A stretch of DNA of 64,000 nt from an uncultured Eubacteriales bacterium (GCA_900542565.1 UQOC01000001.1:48966-112965), one strand, 5' to 3'. Counted from the stretch's first letter, positions 31,889 to 41,662 are shown. Program-made: numbers and translations. Notes: generated from the letters alone by a model not told the origin.

Positions 31889-34502
31889 CTATGGTTCCTT
31901 TTAATTCTTCAAGTATTCTTATGGCCTGGGACGGTGTGATCTCCATAATGTCTATTGACCGTATCTTTTCACGGATCGGATCGTATTCCCCGCCGGAAAA
32001 CAGAGAGATCTGAGTTCCCTGATCGTCATCGGCCGCCTTGTCCGCATGGTTTTGAGACGGAGCTGTGAGCTGGCCTTTTTCCAGATCAGCCAGTTTTTCT
32101 CTTGCCCGTGCGAGCAGGGATTCAGGTATGCCTGCCAGCTTAGCCACATGGATCCCGTAGCTGCGGCTGGCTGAGCCTTCCACTATCTTGTGCAGGAAGA
32201 TGATATTGCCGTATTCTTCGGCCACATCTACATTGAGGTTTTTCAGCCCTCTTATCTGTTCTTCAAGAACTGTCAGCTCGTGGTAGTGGGTGGCAAACAA
32301 AGTCCTGATATGGGTGTTTTTGTTGCAGAGATATTCGCATACGGCCCAGGCTATGGAAAGACCGTCGTATGTGCTTGTCCCCCTGCCTATCTCGTCCAGG
32401 ATGATGAGGCTGCGAGGCCCTGCCGAGTTGAGTATGTAGGAAAGCTCGCTCATTTCCACATAGAAAGTAGACTGGCCTTGTGCCAGGTTGTCAGAAGCGC
32501 CTATCCTGGTAAATATCCTGTCGACCACTCCTATCTTTGCTCTTTCACACGGTATGAAACATCCGGCCTGGGCCATGAGCACCAGCAGGGCCGTCTGTCT
32601 CATATATGTGGATTTGCCGGCCATATTGGGGCCCGTGATGAGCAGCAGGCTCGCGTCCCTGTCGTCCAGATAAGTATCGTTGGATATGAAAAGCCCATTG
32701 TCTATGGTCTGTTCTATGACCGGATGGCGGCCTTTTACTATGGAGATCTCCATGGAATCGTCGATGTCCGGGCGCACATAACCGTTTTTTTCGCTCACAT
32801 ATGCAAAAGAACAGAGCACATCCAGCCGGGCCACTGCGTCAGAGGTCTCCTGTATCCTGCCGATGAACCCCTGGATATATTCTCTGAGGGATGTGAATAT
32901 TTCGTATTCTTTCTGATTTATCTTGGCTTCTGCATTGAGGACCAGGTTTTCCATGTCCTTCAGTTCGGGGGTGATGAACCTTTCCGCATTGGCCAGAGTC
33001 TGTTTTCTTATATAATTATCGGGTATCTGGTCATAAAAAGATCTGGTCACTTCCAGATAATATCCGAATACCCTGTTGTATCCTACTTTTAGATTCCTGA
33101 TTCCGGTCCGCTCCCTTTCGGCGGCTTCCAGGCCTGAGATCCACGCTTTGCCGTCCTTGATGGAATCTTTCAGCTCGTCCAGCTCTTTGGAAAAACCGGT
33201 CCTGATGAGTCCTCCCTCCTTGATGGAAAAAGGCGGTTCTTCTACTATGGCGTCGTTTATTCTGTCGCAGACCTCAGTCAGAGGGTCTATATCGCTGTCG
33301 ATATTTTTTAAGATATGGCTGCGGGCATAGCCGAGAGCATCTTTGATGTCAGGAAGGAGGCTGATGGAATTCCTCAGGGCGATCATATCTTTTCCGTTGG
33401 CGTTTCCGGAGGCTATGCGGCCTGACAGTCTTTCAAAGTCGTAAATCCCTTTGAGGGCTTCTTTGATATTGTTCCTTATTATGATCTGGCTGTAGAGCTC
33501 CTCTACCCCGTCCAGCCTGTCGTTGATAAGAGCCGGATCGTTGAGCGGTTCCCGTATCCACTGTTTCATCTTACGGCTTCCCATGGCTGTGTGAGTCTTG
33601 TCAAGGACTCCCAGCAGAGAACCGTCGGTCTTTTTTTCGTATAATGTTTCTGTAAGCTCCAGATTGCGCAGAGTTGCCTTGTCCAGGGCCATCCTGGACC
33701 CGTTTTCAAAGGTCCTGAGCCTGGTTATCTGTTTGAGGCTGTGCTTCTGGGTCTCCAAAAGATAGCCCAGCAGAGCGCCCAGAGCCGGGACCTGCAGACC
33801 GCTTTCTTCAATACCAAGAGCGGTGACAGAGAGGCAGTTAAACTGTGCCCTGAGGGCTTCCATGGCTCCTTTTCGGGCAAAGAATTCATCCGTGACTACA
33901 TTGATATAGGCTCCCGTGATCTGCCGGATATCATCTAAAGGAAAATTGTCCGCAAAGCTCTGGGATATGATGATCTCCCGCGCATTTATCCGTACCAGCT
34001 CGTTTATGAGAGAGTCGTATATGTCCCTGTCGTCCTTGTATTCAGCCGCAGTCAGCTCTCCTGTGGAGATATCGCAGTAAGCTATGGAAAAGCCCTCGGC
34101 TTCCCTTTCCGTATAGATGGCTGCCAGATAGTTGTTCTCTGTTTCGGCCAGCATGGACTGGGCTGTCACCGTGCCGGGAGTGACTATCTGGATAACTTCC
34201 CTGTTGACTATACCTTTGGCACTGGCCGGGTCTTCTGTCTGCTCACAGATGGCGACCTTGTAGCCTTTATCCACCAGCTTTGCTATATAGCTTTCCGCTG
34301 AATGGAAAGGGACTCCGCACATGGGAGCCCTTTCCTGTAAACCGCAGTTTTTACCTGTCAGCGTTAATTCTAATTCTCTGGCGCCTAATTTGGCGTCGTC
34401 GAAGAACATCTCGTAGAAATCCCCCAGCCTGAAAAACAGTATGCAGTCTTTGTAGTTCTCTTTGATCTTTAGATATTGTTCCATCATCGGGGATAATTTC
34501 AT
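31869..34502 (-). CDS. mutS: DNA mismatch repair protein MutS
   Basis: Recognises mismatches and small loops. The 877 residues include the N-terminal mismatch-binding domain with FFRLGDFYEMFFDDA (the Phe-x-Glu wedge is FYE), the connector and lever domains, and the ABC-type ATPase with GPNMAGKSTYMRQ (Walker A) and LIILDEIGRGTSTYDGLS (Walker B). A C-terminal tail ends in an EITPSQAIRILEELK helix resembling the beta-clamp or tetramerisation region. Length is standard for MutS1. It is separated from the upstream aminotransferase gene by only 50 bases and has no distinct promoter visible. Confidence 0.97.
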   Translation of the reverse strand: MKLSPMMEQYLKIKENYKDCILFFRLGDFYEMFFDDAKLGARELELTLTGKNCGLQERAPMCGVPFHSAESYIAKLVDKGYKVAICEQTEDPASAKGIVNREVIQIVTPGTVTAQSMLAETENNYLAAIYTEREAEGFSIAYCDISTGELTAAEYKDDRDIYDSLINELVRINAREIIISQSFADNFPLDDIRQITGAYINVVTDEFFARKGAMEALRAQFNCLSVTALGIEESGLQVPALGALLGYLLETQKHSLKQITRLRTFENGSRMALDKATLRNLELTETLYEKKTDGSLLGVLDKTHTAMGSRKMKQWIREPLNDPALINDRLDGVEELYSQIIIRNNIKEALKGIYDFERLSGRIASGNANGKDMIALRNSISLLPDIKDALGYARSHILKNIDSDIDPLTEVCDRINDAIVEEPPFSIKEGGLIRTGFSKELDELKDSIKDGKAWISGLEAAERERTGIRNLKVGYNRVFGYYLEVTRSFYDQIPDNYIRKQTLANAERFITPELKDMENLVLNAEAKINQKEYEIFTSLREYIQGFIGRIQETSDAVARLDVLCSFAYVSEKNGYVRPDIDDSMEISIVKGRHPVIEQTIDNGLFISNDTYLDDRDASLLLITGPNMAGKSTYMRQTALLVLMAQAGCFIPCERAKIGVVDRIFTRIGASDNLAQGQSTFYVEMSELSYILNSAGPRSLIILDEIGRGTSTYDGLSIAWAVCEYLCNKNTHIRTLFATHYHELTVLEEQIRGLKNLNVDVAEEYGNIIFLHKIVEGSASRSYGIHVAKLAGIPESLLARAREKLADLEKGQLTAPSQNHADKAADDDQGTQISLFSGGEYDPIREKIRSIDIMEITPSQAIRILEELKGTIDDQDIR

Positions 34503-34552
34503 AGTATGTCTTCCTTATCGTATCCTTGATTAAATGTATGTAAAACGCAAAA

Positions 34553-35743
34553 CTATCTGTTGTTGTAAGCCTTGATACCTTCTTTTATGATGTTGATACC
34601 GGCTTTCATGTCTTCGGCATTGAGTACATAGGCTATACGCATATCGGACTGGCCTACTCCCGGAGTTCCGAAGAATCCGCCTGCAGGAGCGAACATGACT
34701 GTCTCTCCGTTCACATCAAATTCGGTGAGCAGGAACATGAGGAAATCTTCGGCGTTGTCTACAGGCAGTTGAGCTGTGATGTAGAAAGCGCCTTCAGGAA
34801 CGCCGTATTTGATACCTTCGATCTCGTTGAGAGCTTCAACGGACACATTTCTCCTGTGTTCGTATTCTTTCTTGATGTCGTCGAAGTATGACGGATCAAG
34901 GTTGTAGAGAGCGGCAGCTCCGATCTGGTCGATGGTCGGGCAGCAGAGTCTTGCCTGAGCCAGTTTCATCAGATTGTTCATCAGTTCTTCGTTCTTGGAG
35001 GCTATGGAGCCTATCCTTGCGCCGCATGCAGAGAACCTTTTGGAAACTGAGTCAACGATGATCACATTCTGCTCTGCTTCTTTGAAGGAACCGAAGGTGG
35101 TCATTTCTTTTCCGTCGTATACGAATTCTCTGTATACTTCGTCGGCGATGATGAACAGGTCGTTCTCCAGGGCGATGTCAACGATGAGCTTCATCTCATC
35201 TCTGGTCAGGACTTTTCCTGTAGGGTTGCCCGGATTGATGATGCACATGGCTTTGGTCTTAGGGGTGATGACCTTTTCTATCTTTTCTCTTACGGCATAC
35301 TGATAGCCGTCTTCAGCTGTAGTCGGAATGGCTACAACCTTTCCGCCGGCCTGGCCTACAAAGGTCTTATAGTTGGTGTAGAAAGGCTCTGCCATGATGA
35401 CCTCGTCGTCCGGGTCGAGGATTGCTGTCATCAGCATGTTGATGGCTTCTGAACCGCCGTTGGTGACGAGCAGGTCCTTAGTCTCAAAGTCAAGACCTAT
35501 CCTCTTGTAATATCCTGCAAGAGCATCCAGCAGTTCTGCAACACCGTGGGAATTGGCGTAAGCAAGAACTTCTTCGTCATAATTCTTTACAGCATCGAAA
35601 AATGCCTGCGGAGTCTTGATGTCAGGCTGACCGATGTTCAGTCCATAAACTTTTTTGCCGGCTGCTCTGGCAGCATCTGCGTATGGAACAAACTTTCTGA
35701 TAGGCGAAAGTTCCATAGCCTGTACTTTTTTTGATAGTTTCAT
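34553..35743 (-). CDS. Class I/II PLP-dependent aminotransferase
   Basis: A 396-residue cytosolic aminotransferase of the aspartate-aminotransferase superfamily (fold type I). Visible landmarks are LNIGQPDIKTP, TNGGSEAINMLMTA in the cofactor-binding loop, INPGNPTGKVLTRDE with the substrate-side Asn, DEVYREFVYDG with the pyridine-N Asp, and VDSVSKRFSACGARIGS with the Schiff-base lysine. SKRFS rather than SKTYS and the NPTGKV block are common in clostridial enzymes. The substrate (Asp, Ala or aromatic amino acids) cannot be read from sequence. Its position between tlyA and mutS, where argR-recN usually follow in Bacillota, is unusual. Confidence 0.9.
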   Translation of the reverse strand: MKLSKKVQAMELSPIRKFVPYADAARAAGKKVYGLNIGQPDIKTPQAFFDAVKNYDEEVLAYANSHGVAELLDALAGYYKRIGLDFETKDLLVTNGGSEAINMLMTAILDPDDEVIMAEPFYTNYKTFVGQAGGKVVAIPTTAEDGYQYAVREKIEKVITPKTKAMCIINPGNPTGKVLTRDEMKLIVDIALENDLFIIADEVYREFVYDGKEMTTFGSFKEAEQNVIIVDSVSKRFSACGARIGSIASKNEELMNNLMKLAQARLCCPTIDQIGAAALYNLDPSYFDDIKKEYEHRRNVSVEALNEIEGIKYGVPEGAFYITAQLPVDNAEDFLMFLLTEFDVNGETVMFAPAGGFFGTPGVGQSDMRIAYVLNAEDMKAGINIIKEGIKAYNNR

Positions 35744-35775
35744 GTCTGTCTCCTTTGTTTTACTAATACTTTCTT

Positions 35776-36591
35776 TTATTCCAACTCCTCGTGGGAGGCG
35801 TCGACGATTTTTTCGATCTGCTCGTGGCTGATGGCCGCCTCAGCGGTCTGGGATGTTTTTCCGTCGATATAGAGCAGAAATTCGATATTGCCCTTGGCTC
35901 CGGTCACAGGGCTGAATGTCAGGCCCACCGGAGCGAGTCCGTTATCTAGTGAATATTTTATCACATTTTCTATGACTTGTATATGGACTTTTCTGTCTCT
36001 TACGATGCCTTTCTTTCCTACCTGCTCCCGGCCTGCCTCAAACTGAGGCTTTATGAGGCACACCATCTTGCCCCGGTCTTTGAGCATTTTGGCGGCCACC
36101 GGAAAAATATGCTTCAGTGAAATGAAAGACACATCTACGCTTATAAAGTCCAGCGGGTCAATGGCGGCAGTGTCTATATATCTTATGTTCTGCTTTTCCA
36201 TATTTACCACCCTGCAGTCATTTCTAAGCTTATAATCCAGCTGGCCGTAACCCACATCCACGGCATATACCTTTTGGGCGCCCTTCTGGAGCATACAGTC
36301 GGTGAACCCTCCTGTAGAAGCGCCTATATCCATGCAAACGGCCTGTTCCAGGTGAAAGTCCCAAAGTTCCATGGCTTTTTCCAGCTTCAGTCCTCCCCTG
36401 CTCACATAGGGACAGAGGTTTTCCTTTATGGTGATCTGGGCGTCCGTGTCTATCATGGTGCCGGCCTTGTCGCTGATCTGGCCGTCTACATATATGAGCC
36501 CGGCCATGATGGACGCTTTGGCTTTTTCTCTTGAGGGGAACATGCCTCTCTCTACCAGTAGGGTATCAAGCCTGTTTTTCAACTTCCTCAC
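35776..36591 (-). CDS. tlyA: TlyA-family 16S/23S rRNA 2'-O-methyltransferase (hemolysin A family)
   Basis: A 271-residue SAM-dependent rRNA cytidine 2'-O-methyltransferase. Residues 5-65 are an S4 RNA-binding domain (RLDTLLVERG, SIMAGLIYVDGQ), and the methyltransferase domain follows with MDIGASTGGFTDCMLQKGA as the SAM motif, then DVSFISLKHIFP and LIKPQFEAGREQVGKKG. The GTG start at 36591 overlaps the end of dxs by 26 bases and has AAAGGA closely upstream; TTG 36582 is a possible alternative. The dxs-tlyA order is conserved in Clostridia. Confidence 0.93.
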   Translation of the reverse strand: MRKLKNRLDTLLVERGMFPSREKAKASIMAGLIYVDGQISDKAGTMIDTDAQITIKENLCPYVSRGGLKLEKAMELWDFHLEQAVCMDIGASTGGFTDCMLQKGAQKVYAVDVGYGQLDYKLRNDCRVVNMEKQNIRYIDTAAIDPLDFISVDVSFISLKHIFPVAAKMLKDRGKMVCLIKPQFEAGREQVGKKGIVRDRKVHIQVIENVIKYSLDNGLAPVGLTFSPVTGAKGNIEFLLYIDGKTSQTAEAAISHEQIEKIVDASHEELE

Positions 36592-38443
36592 ATATCCTTT
36601 CTGCTATACTCTCCGGAGTAAGACCATATCTTTCAGAAAGCTGGCTGCATGTCCCCTGGGGTATGAAATCGTCCGGCCAGCCCAGTTCCATGACCCTGAT
36701 ATTGGAACCGGCCAGCTTGGAAGCCAGCTGAGCGCCGAAGCCTCCGGCGACGGAATTATCTTCTATGGTAACGATCATATCAGGCTGGCTTTCGCTTTCT
36801 GACAGAGGAGAAATGTCCAGAGGTTTTACTGTAGCCACATCAACCAGGCCGGCCTCTATGCCCTTGTCCGCCAATATGTTCCGCACCTGCTGGCCGCAGG
36901 AAAACATATTGCCGCAGGCCCATATATCTATGTTAAATGCACCCTTTCCGCTGCATATTCTGATATTCTTTCCGTCAAATGTTGACATAATTTTTTTATT
37001 GTATTCTGCTGCCCCTTTAGGGTATCGGATGGCTGCAGGCCTGCCAAGATTTAGAGCGTAATCCAGCATGGAAGAGAGCTGTGTTCCGTCTTTTGGTGTT
37101 AATATGGTCATACCCGGTATGGTTGCAAGATATGAGAGATCATAATTACCGTGGTGGGTCTCTCCGTCAGCGCCCACACATCCTGCCCTGTCAATGGCAA
37201 AGACCACCGGCAGCTTTTGAAGGCATACATCCTCCATGATCTGGTCATAAGCTCTTTGCAGAAAAGACGAATATATGCAGACAACCGGTTTCATTCCTTC
37301 TTTTGCAAGTCCGGCTGCAAAAGATACCGCATGTTCTTCCGCTATGCCCACATCGAAAAACCTGTCTGGATACATGGTGGAAAAATCATCCAGTCCTGTA
37401 CCCTCACACATGGCCGCAGTGATCGCCACGATCTTTTGGTCATCAGATGCTTTTTCGCACAGCAGTTTGCCCATGAGGGATGAAAATGAATAACCTTCGG
37501 ATTTATTGAGCAGAGCGCCGGTCGTCGGGTCGAAGGGACCTATCCCGTGGAATTTGCCAGGATCTTTTTCGGCATTTTTATAACCTTTTCCTTTCTTTGT
37601 CAGCACATGGATAAGGACCGGTTCGTTCAGTGACCTGGCTTTTTCAAAGGCGTCGCACAGTTCAGTGATATTGTGACCGTCTATGGGACCGAAATATGTA
37701 AATCCCAGTTCTTCAAACATGACACCGCCGTTGGTCAGTATGGAATACTTGATATCATTTTTAAAATCCGCCAGACCGCTGACAAGGGCTTTTCCTATGT
37801 TTGGAATGGTGCCTATCTTATCTTTTACAAACCTTTTGGCGTCCAGATAACCTTTTGATGTCCTGAGACTGCCCAGATGCCTGGAGATGCCGCCCATATT
37901 GGGAGAGATTGACATGCCGTTATCGTTGAGAACGACTATGACCTTTGTCTTTTTATCTCCAATGTTGTTAAGCCCTTCATAGGCCATTCCCCCTGTCAGT
38001 GAACCATCTCCGATCACGGCGATCACTTCGTTTTTCCCGCCTTTTATATCCCTGGCAGCTGCCATGCCGAAAGCGGCAGAAATGGACACGCTGCTGTGGC
38101 CTGTATCATAGACATCATGGGGGCTTTCCTTGGACTTTGGAAAACCGCTGAGACCGTCAAGCTGTCTGAGGCTGTCGAAACGGTCTGCTCTGCCTGTAAG
38201 TATCTTATGTACATATGCCTGATGACCGACATCCCAGATTATCTTATCCTCAGGGCTGTTAAAGACCTTGTGCAGGGCAATGGTCAGCTCTACGACCCCC
38301 AGGTTTGATGCCAGATGACCGCCTGTGGCAGATACCTTTTCTATGAGGAAATCCCTTATGGCCACCGAAAGGAGATCCAGTTCTCTGTCAGACATTTTTT
38401 TCAGATCTGAGGGAAAATTGTATTGGGATAAATCTTTGTTCAT
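36566..38443 (-). CDS. dxs: 1-deoxy-D-xylulose-5-phosphate synthase
   Basis: Condenses pyruvate and glyceraldehyde 3-phosphate, the first step of the MEP isoprenoid pathway, using thiamine diphosphate. It is 625 residues with the standard three domains: the TPP domain with SNLGVVELTIALH, DVGHQAYVHKILTGR and GDGSLTGGMAYEGLNN; the pyrimidine-binding domain with FFDVGIAEEHAVSFAAGLA; and the C-terminal transketolase domain with VVTIEDNSVAGGFG. Its product feeds IspA just upstream and MiaA further down the same convoy, a sensible functional grouping. Confidence 0.97.
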   Translation of the reverse strand: MNKDLSQYNFPSDLKKMSDRELDLLSVAIRDFLIEKVSATGGHLASNLGVVELTIALHKVFNSPEDKIIWDVGHQAYVHKILTGRADRFDSLRQLDGLSGFPKSKESPHDVYDTGHSSVSISAAFGMAAARDIKGGKNEVIAVIGDGSLTGGMAYEGLNNIGDKKTKVIVVLNDNGMSISPNMGGISRHLGSLRTSKGYLDAKRFVKDKIGTIPNIGKALVSGLADFKNDIKYSILTNGGVMFEELGFTYFGPIDGHNITELCDAFEKARSLNEPVLIHVLTKKGKGYKNAEKDPGKFHGIGPFDPTTGALLNKSEGYSFSSLMGKLLCEKASDDQKIVAITAAMCEGTGLDDFSTMYPDRFFDVGIAEEHAVSFAAGLAKEGMKPVVCIYSSFLQRAYDQIMEDVCLQKLPVVFAIDRAGCVGADGETHHGNYDLSYLATIPGMTILTPKDGTQLSSMLDYALNLGRPAAIRYPKGAAEYNKKIMSTFDGKNIRICSGKGAFNIDIWACGNMFSCGQQVRNILADKGIEAGLVDVATVKPLDISPLSESESQPDMIVTIEDNSVAGGFGAQLASKLAGSNIRVMELGWPDDFIPQGTCSQLSERYGLTPESIAERICEEVEKQA

Positions 38444-38477
38444 TACTTTGCCTTCTTTTATCTTTCAATTCATATCA

Positions 38478-39374
38478 TCACTTTTTCCGTACAGCCAGAC
38501 GCAGGACAAGATCCCTGAAAAATTCAGCATTATCATAGTAGCCGGCTATTGCTTCCACAGCCATGTCGGTAACTTCCCGGAGCCTTTTGTAAGCTGCATC
38601 CAGTCCGTTAACAGACGGATATGTGTTTTTATTTTTTTTCTGGTCAGAACCCATTGCCTTTCCCATTTCCTCCGGGTCTCCCACCACATCGAGGATGTCA
38701 TCGGCTATCTGATAGGCAAGGCCCAGGTTTTCTGCATATTTTTCCATATCGTCGATCATGTCATCATCCGGATTTCCCAGATAAAGGCCGGCTTTAACTG
38801 CTGCCCTTATGAGGGCGCCGGTCTTATTGAGATGGATATATTCAAGCATTTCTTTTGAGGCCACGGCATTTTCGGCTTCAATGTCGGATACCTGTCCTGC
38901 GACCATGCCCTGGCATCCTGCACCTTTGGCAATCTCGTATGCTGCATTTACCCTTTTCCTTATCTTTTCAGGGGAATCATATACCATCATCATATCCTTG
39001 GAAATGGCTTCAAAGGCGCAGGTCAGCAGACCGTCTCCTGCAAGGATCGCAAGAGCCTCTCCGTACACTTTGTGGTTTGTAGGCAGACCGCGCCTCAGGT
39101 CATCATTGTCCATAGCCGGCAGGTCGTCATGTATAAGGGAATATGTGTGTATATATTCCATGGCACAGGCATAAGGGACTGCTTCCCTGATGTTTCCTCC
39201 GGCAAATTCACAGGAAGCAAGCAGCAGCACAGGTCTCAGTCTTTTACCGCCCGCAGTAAGGCTGTACTTCATGGCTTCATACAAAGAGATGCTCTTGTTG
39301 TCTATGTTGGGGATGAAGTCCATTAAATGCTTTTCAACAATTTCCTTGTACTCTTCATAAGTTCTGTCGATCAT
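38478..39374 (-). CDS. ispA: Polyprenyl synthetase, farnesyl/geranylgeranyl diphosphate synthase
   Basis: A 298-residue all-helical prenyltransferase that chains isopentenyl diphosphate on to an allylic diphosphate. The first Asp-rich motif is DDLPAMDNDDLRRG and the second is QIADDILDVVGD; GGKRLRPVL near residue 37 is the diphosphate-binding region. The length and the DDLPAMDNDD form match bacterial FPP synthases (IspA) as found after xseB in many genomes. It overlaps xseB by four bases. The product would feed undecaprenyl phosphate, needed by the glycan loci. Confidence 0.94.
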   Translation of the reverse strand: MIDRTYEEYKEIVEKHLMDFIPNIDNKSISLYEAMKYSLTAGGKRLRPVLLLASCEFAGGNIREAVPYACAMEYIHTYSLIHDDLPAMDNDDLRRGLPTNHKVYGEALAILAGDGLLTCAFEAISKDMMMVYDSPEKIRKRVNAAYEIAKGAGCQGMVAGQVSDIEAENAVASKEMLEYIHLNKTGALIRAAVKAGLYLGNPDDDMIDDMEKYAENLGLAYQIADDILDVVGDPEEMGKAMGSDQKKNKNTYPSVNGLDAAYKRLREVTDMAVEAIAGYYDNAEFFRDLVLRLAVRKK

Positions 39375-39562
39375 TGTTCACTGTTCTCCTTTGCATCGAA
39401 AACTTCAATTTTCTGTTTAGCATTTTTCAGGATGTCGCCGCATATCTCGTAGCAGCGCAAACCTTCTTCATAACATTTGATGGCTTCCTCCAAGGTAATG
39501 TCTTCCTGTCTGATCTTGCCGGCCATCTCCTCCAGCTTGTTCATCGCTTCTTCAAAAGTCAA
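39371..39562 (-). CDS. xseB: Exodeoxyribonuclease VII small subunit
   Basis: A 63-residue helical protein that binds XseA and is required for exonuclease VII, which cuts single-stranded DNA from both ends. The family pattern is exact: MTFEEAMNKLEEMAGKI, then LEEAIKCYEEGLRCYE and a short tail. It overlaps xseA by 11 bases and ispA by four, the usual arrangement. Confidence 0.93.
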   Translation of the reverse strand: MTFEEAMNKLEEMAGKIRQEDITLEEAIKCYEEGLRCYEICGDILKNAKQKIEVFDAKENSEQ

Positions 39563-40706
39563 TTATGCCACCTTCCTTTATTTCAGATACGGTAACTTCT
39601 ACCGTTCCGTCTCTGAAGTATATCCTGTACCTTCCGCCTTCTTCCATATCGGAGGCCGAAGCAACAACCTTGCCGTCAGGACCTTCCATGAAAGTATATC
39701 CTTTGGAAAGGATGTTTGACGGATTGTTTTCCTCAAGGGTGATAAGATTTTGCTTTATCTCATGTTCAGATCTGTCTATGCGCCTTATGAGAACTGAACG
39801 CATATCCTGAATGCAGCTCTTAAGGGACATGCGGTGATACATTACTTTGTTCTTCAGAGCAGAGTTGAGCTGAGATCTGTATGTATCAAGGGACCTGATG
39901 ATCTGACTGTCATCTGGAACGGCTTTTTCGGCCGCAGCAGTGGGTGTTTCCGCCCTGAGATCTGCAACAAAGTCGCTGATGGAAAAATCTATCTCGTGGC
40001 CTACCGCCGATATTACAGGGATCCTTGACCGGAATATGGCCCTTGCGAGAACTTCTTCGTTGAAAGGCCAGAGATCTTCGGCGCTTCCCCCTCCCCGCCC
40101 TATTATGAGTGTATCTATATCATAAAAGTTTTCGTTGACATGATCCAGCATATCGGCCATCTGAGCTGCTGCACCCGTGCCTTGTACGGGTACGGGAAAG
40201 ATGATGACATCCACAGCTTTTGTACGGCTCTGTATGATCTTGACCATATCTCGTACGGCAGCGCCGGTCTTTGATGTAAGTATGCCTATCTTTTTAGGAA
40301 AAGCCGGTATCTTTTTTTTAAAGGAAGGATCAAACAGACCTTCCTCTTGCAATTTTTTCTTGAGCAGCTCAAAAGCCGTAGAAAGATCACCTTCGCCTGC
40401 AACCTCAAGCTCTCTTATAAAAAGGGTATAAGCCCCGCCCTTTTTATAAACATTTATGTATCCTCTGACCGTCACATTAAGCCCGTCGCCAAGAGTATAG
40501 GCCAGATTGCGGAAACAGGATGCAGGCAGGAAGCAGTTGACCTTTGAGCTCTGATCGATCATCGAGAAATACACATGACCGGAGCTGTGAAATTTTAAGT
40601 TGGATATTTCGCCGGTCACGGATATATTGCTCAGCAAAGGATCTGTGCCCAGCACTCTGCTTATATATTCATTAAGTTGCGTCACCGTTACCGGTTTCAG
40701 CGCCAT
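39552..40706 (-). CDS. xseA: Exodeoxyribonuclease VII large subunit
   Basis: Catalytic subunit of exonuclease VII. The N-terminal OB fold (residues 1-100) has SVTGEISNLKFHSSGHVYF, the central domain IGILTSKTGAAVRDM and DTLIIGRGGGSAEDLWPFNE, the family's signature, and VISAVGHEIDFSISDFVAD. A coiled region and a short C-terminal strand complete it. At 384 residues it is shorter than E. coli XseA (456), mostly in the coiled segment, as is common in Clostridia. ATG 40706 has GGAGGT seven bases upstream and lies 35 bases inside the preceding gene. Confidence 0.95.
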   Translation of the reverse strand: MALKPVTVTQLNEYISRVLGTDPLLSNISVTGEISNLKFHSSGHVYFSMIDQSSKVNCFLPASCFRNLAYTLGDGLNVTVRGYINVYKKGGAYTLFIRELEVAGEGDLSTAFELLKKKLQEEGLFDPSFKKKIPAFPKKIGILTSKTGAAVRDMVKIIQSRTKAVDVIIFPVPVQGTGAAAQMADMLDHVNENFYDIDTLIIGRGGGSAEDLWPFNEEVLARAIFRSRIPVISAVGHEIDFSISDFVADLRAETPTAAAEKAVPDDSQIIRSLDTYRSQLNSALKNKVMYHRMSLKSCIQDMRSVLIRRIDRSEHEIKQNLITLEENNPSNILSKGYTFMEGPDGKVVASASDMEEGGRYRIYFRDGTVEVTVSEIKEGGIIDF

Positions 40707-41661
40707 ATGCCTTACCTCCCAAAAGAGCTGTCCCTACGGCATTGTCTGAGGAAAGCTCGGGTTTGCCAAAAAATATATCAAAGTCTTTTGAAATTTTTTC
40801 CTGTAAAAACTCCCGCAAAAACATGCTTGACGAAACACCTCCGGCATAAAGGAAACTGTTTATATGGTATTTTTCAGCAAGCTGCATGGTCATCTCATAT
40901 ATTGAAAACGCCATTCTTTGAAAAAGTTCACATATTATCTGCTGGCTTTCATACTCCCCTAGAGATCTGAGGACCTGCGTTTCCGTACCGGACAGGTTCA
41001 CATGGCCTTCTTTTACTTTTATGGCAGAGATAATCTTTGGTTTTTTTACACGACCGGCAGAAACAGCATCTGCAGCCATCTGATCCAGTATATGACCGCA
41101 TGGGAACTCAAGGCCCATTGCAACGCCGGTCCTGTCAAGAAGCTGTCCGTAGGAAATATCACGAGAGCCGCCTACTATCTCAAATGTCTTGCTGCTGTCC
41201 TGCAAAAGGATGGCTTCCGTGGTACCTCCGCTGAAATGGAAACATATGAGCCTGGCTGCTTCTCTTGCGGCGCAGTATCTCCTTACGGCCTCAACATGAC
41301 CTTCCTGATGGGAGAACATATATAACGGGACTCCCAATGAAGCGGCAACGGTCCTGCCGGCGGAAACGCCTGCCATAAATACAGGCATGTATGAATCGTC
41401 ATATGGCCTTGGCCTTGAGGAAACACTCACACACCGGATGTGCCGCCTTATGTTTTCATCTTTCATCACATCTTCCAACAGATGAGGAAGAACATGAACA
41501 TGCTGAAAAAGAGCGTCCGATTGCCTCAGCCCTCGTTCCCCCTTTTTTACTTCCAGAAAACGCCTTGAATCTGCTATGATATGGCCATCTTCATCGGTCA
41601 CAGCCAAAGATGTCTTATAATTGCTGGTATCTATACCTAAAGTAAGAATATGTTCATTCAT
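40672..41661 (-). CDS. TsaD/Kae1-like (peptidase M22 family) paralogue
   Basis: A 329-residue ASKHA-fold protein related to TsaD, the enzyme that makes t6A in tRNA, but clearly a paralogue: LTLGIDTSNYKTSLAV replaces the usual ETSCDET start. The metal-binding His pair is kept in FSHQEGHVEA, as is the nucleotide-binding CFHFSGGTTEAIL, and a C-terminal LYAGGVSSSMFLREFL with a SDNAVG motif. Clostridia often carry this gene between nusB and xseA, and its function is not established. True tsaD is expected elsewhere. It begins one base after nusB ends and overlaps xseA by 35 bases. Confidence 0.82.
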   Translation of the reverse strand: MNEHILTLGIDTSNYKTSLAVTDEDGHIIADSRRFLEVKKGERGLRQSDALFQHVHVLPHLLEDVMKDENIRRHIRCVSVSSRPRPYDDSYMPVFMAGVSAGRTVAASLGVPLYMFSHQEGHVEAVRRYCAAREAARLICFHFSGGTTEAILLQDSSKTFEIVGGSRDISYGQLLDRTGVAMGLEFPCGHILDQMAADAVSAGRVKKPKIISAIKVKEGHVNLSGTETQVLRSLGEYESQQIICELFQRMAFSIYEMTMQLAEKYHINSFLYAGGVSSSMFLREFLQEKISKDFDIFFGKPELSSDNAVGTALLGGKAYGAETGNGDAT

Positions 41662-41662
41662 A

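Noticed and set aside
34503-34552. Terminator or promoter between the aminotransferase and mutS
   Set aside because: Only 50 bases with no stable hairpin or spaced boxes; the genes are probably co-transcribed.
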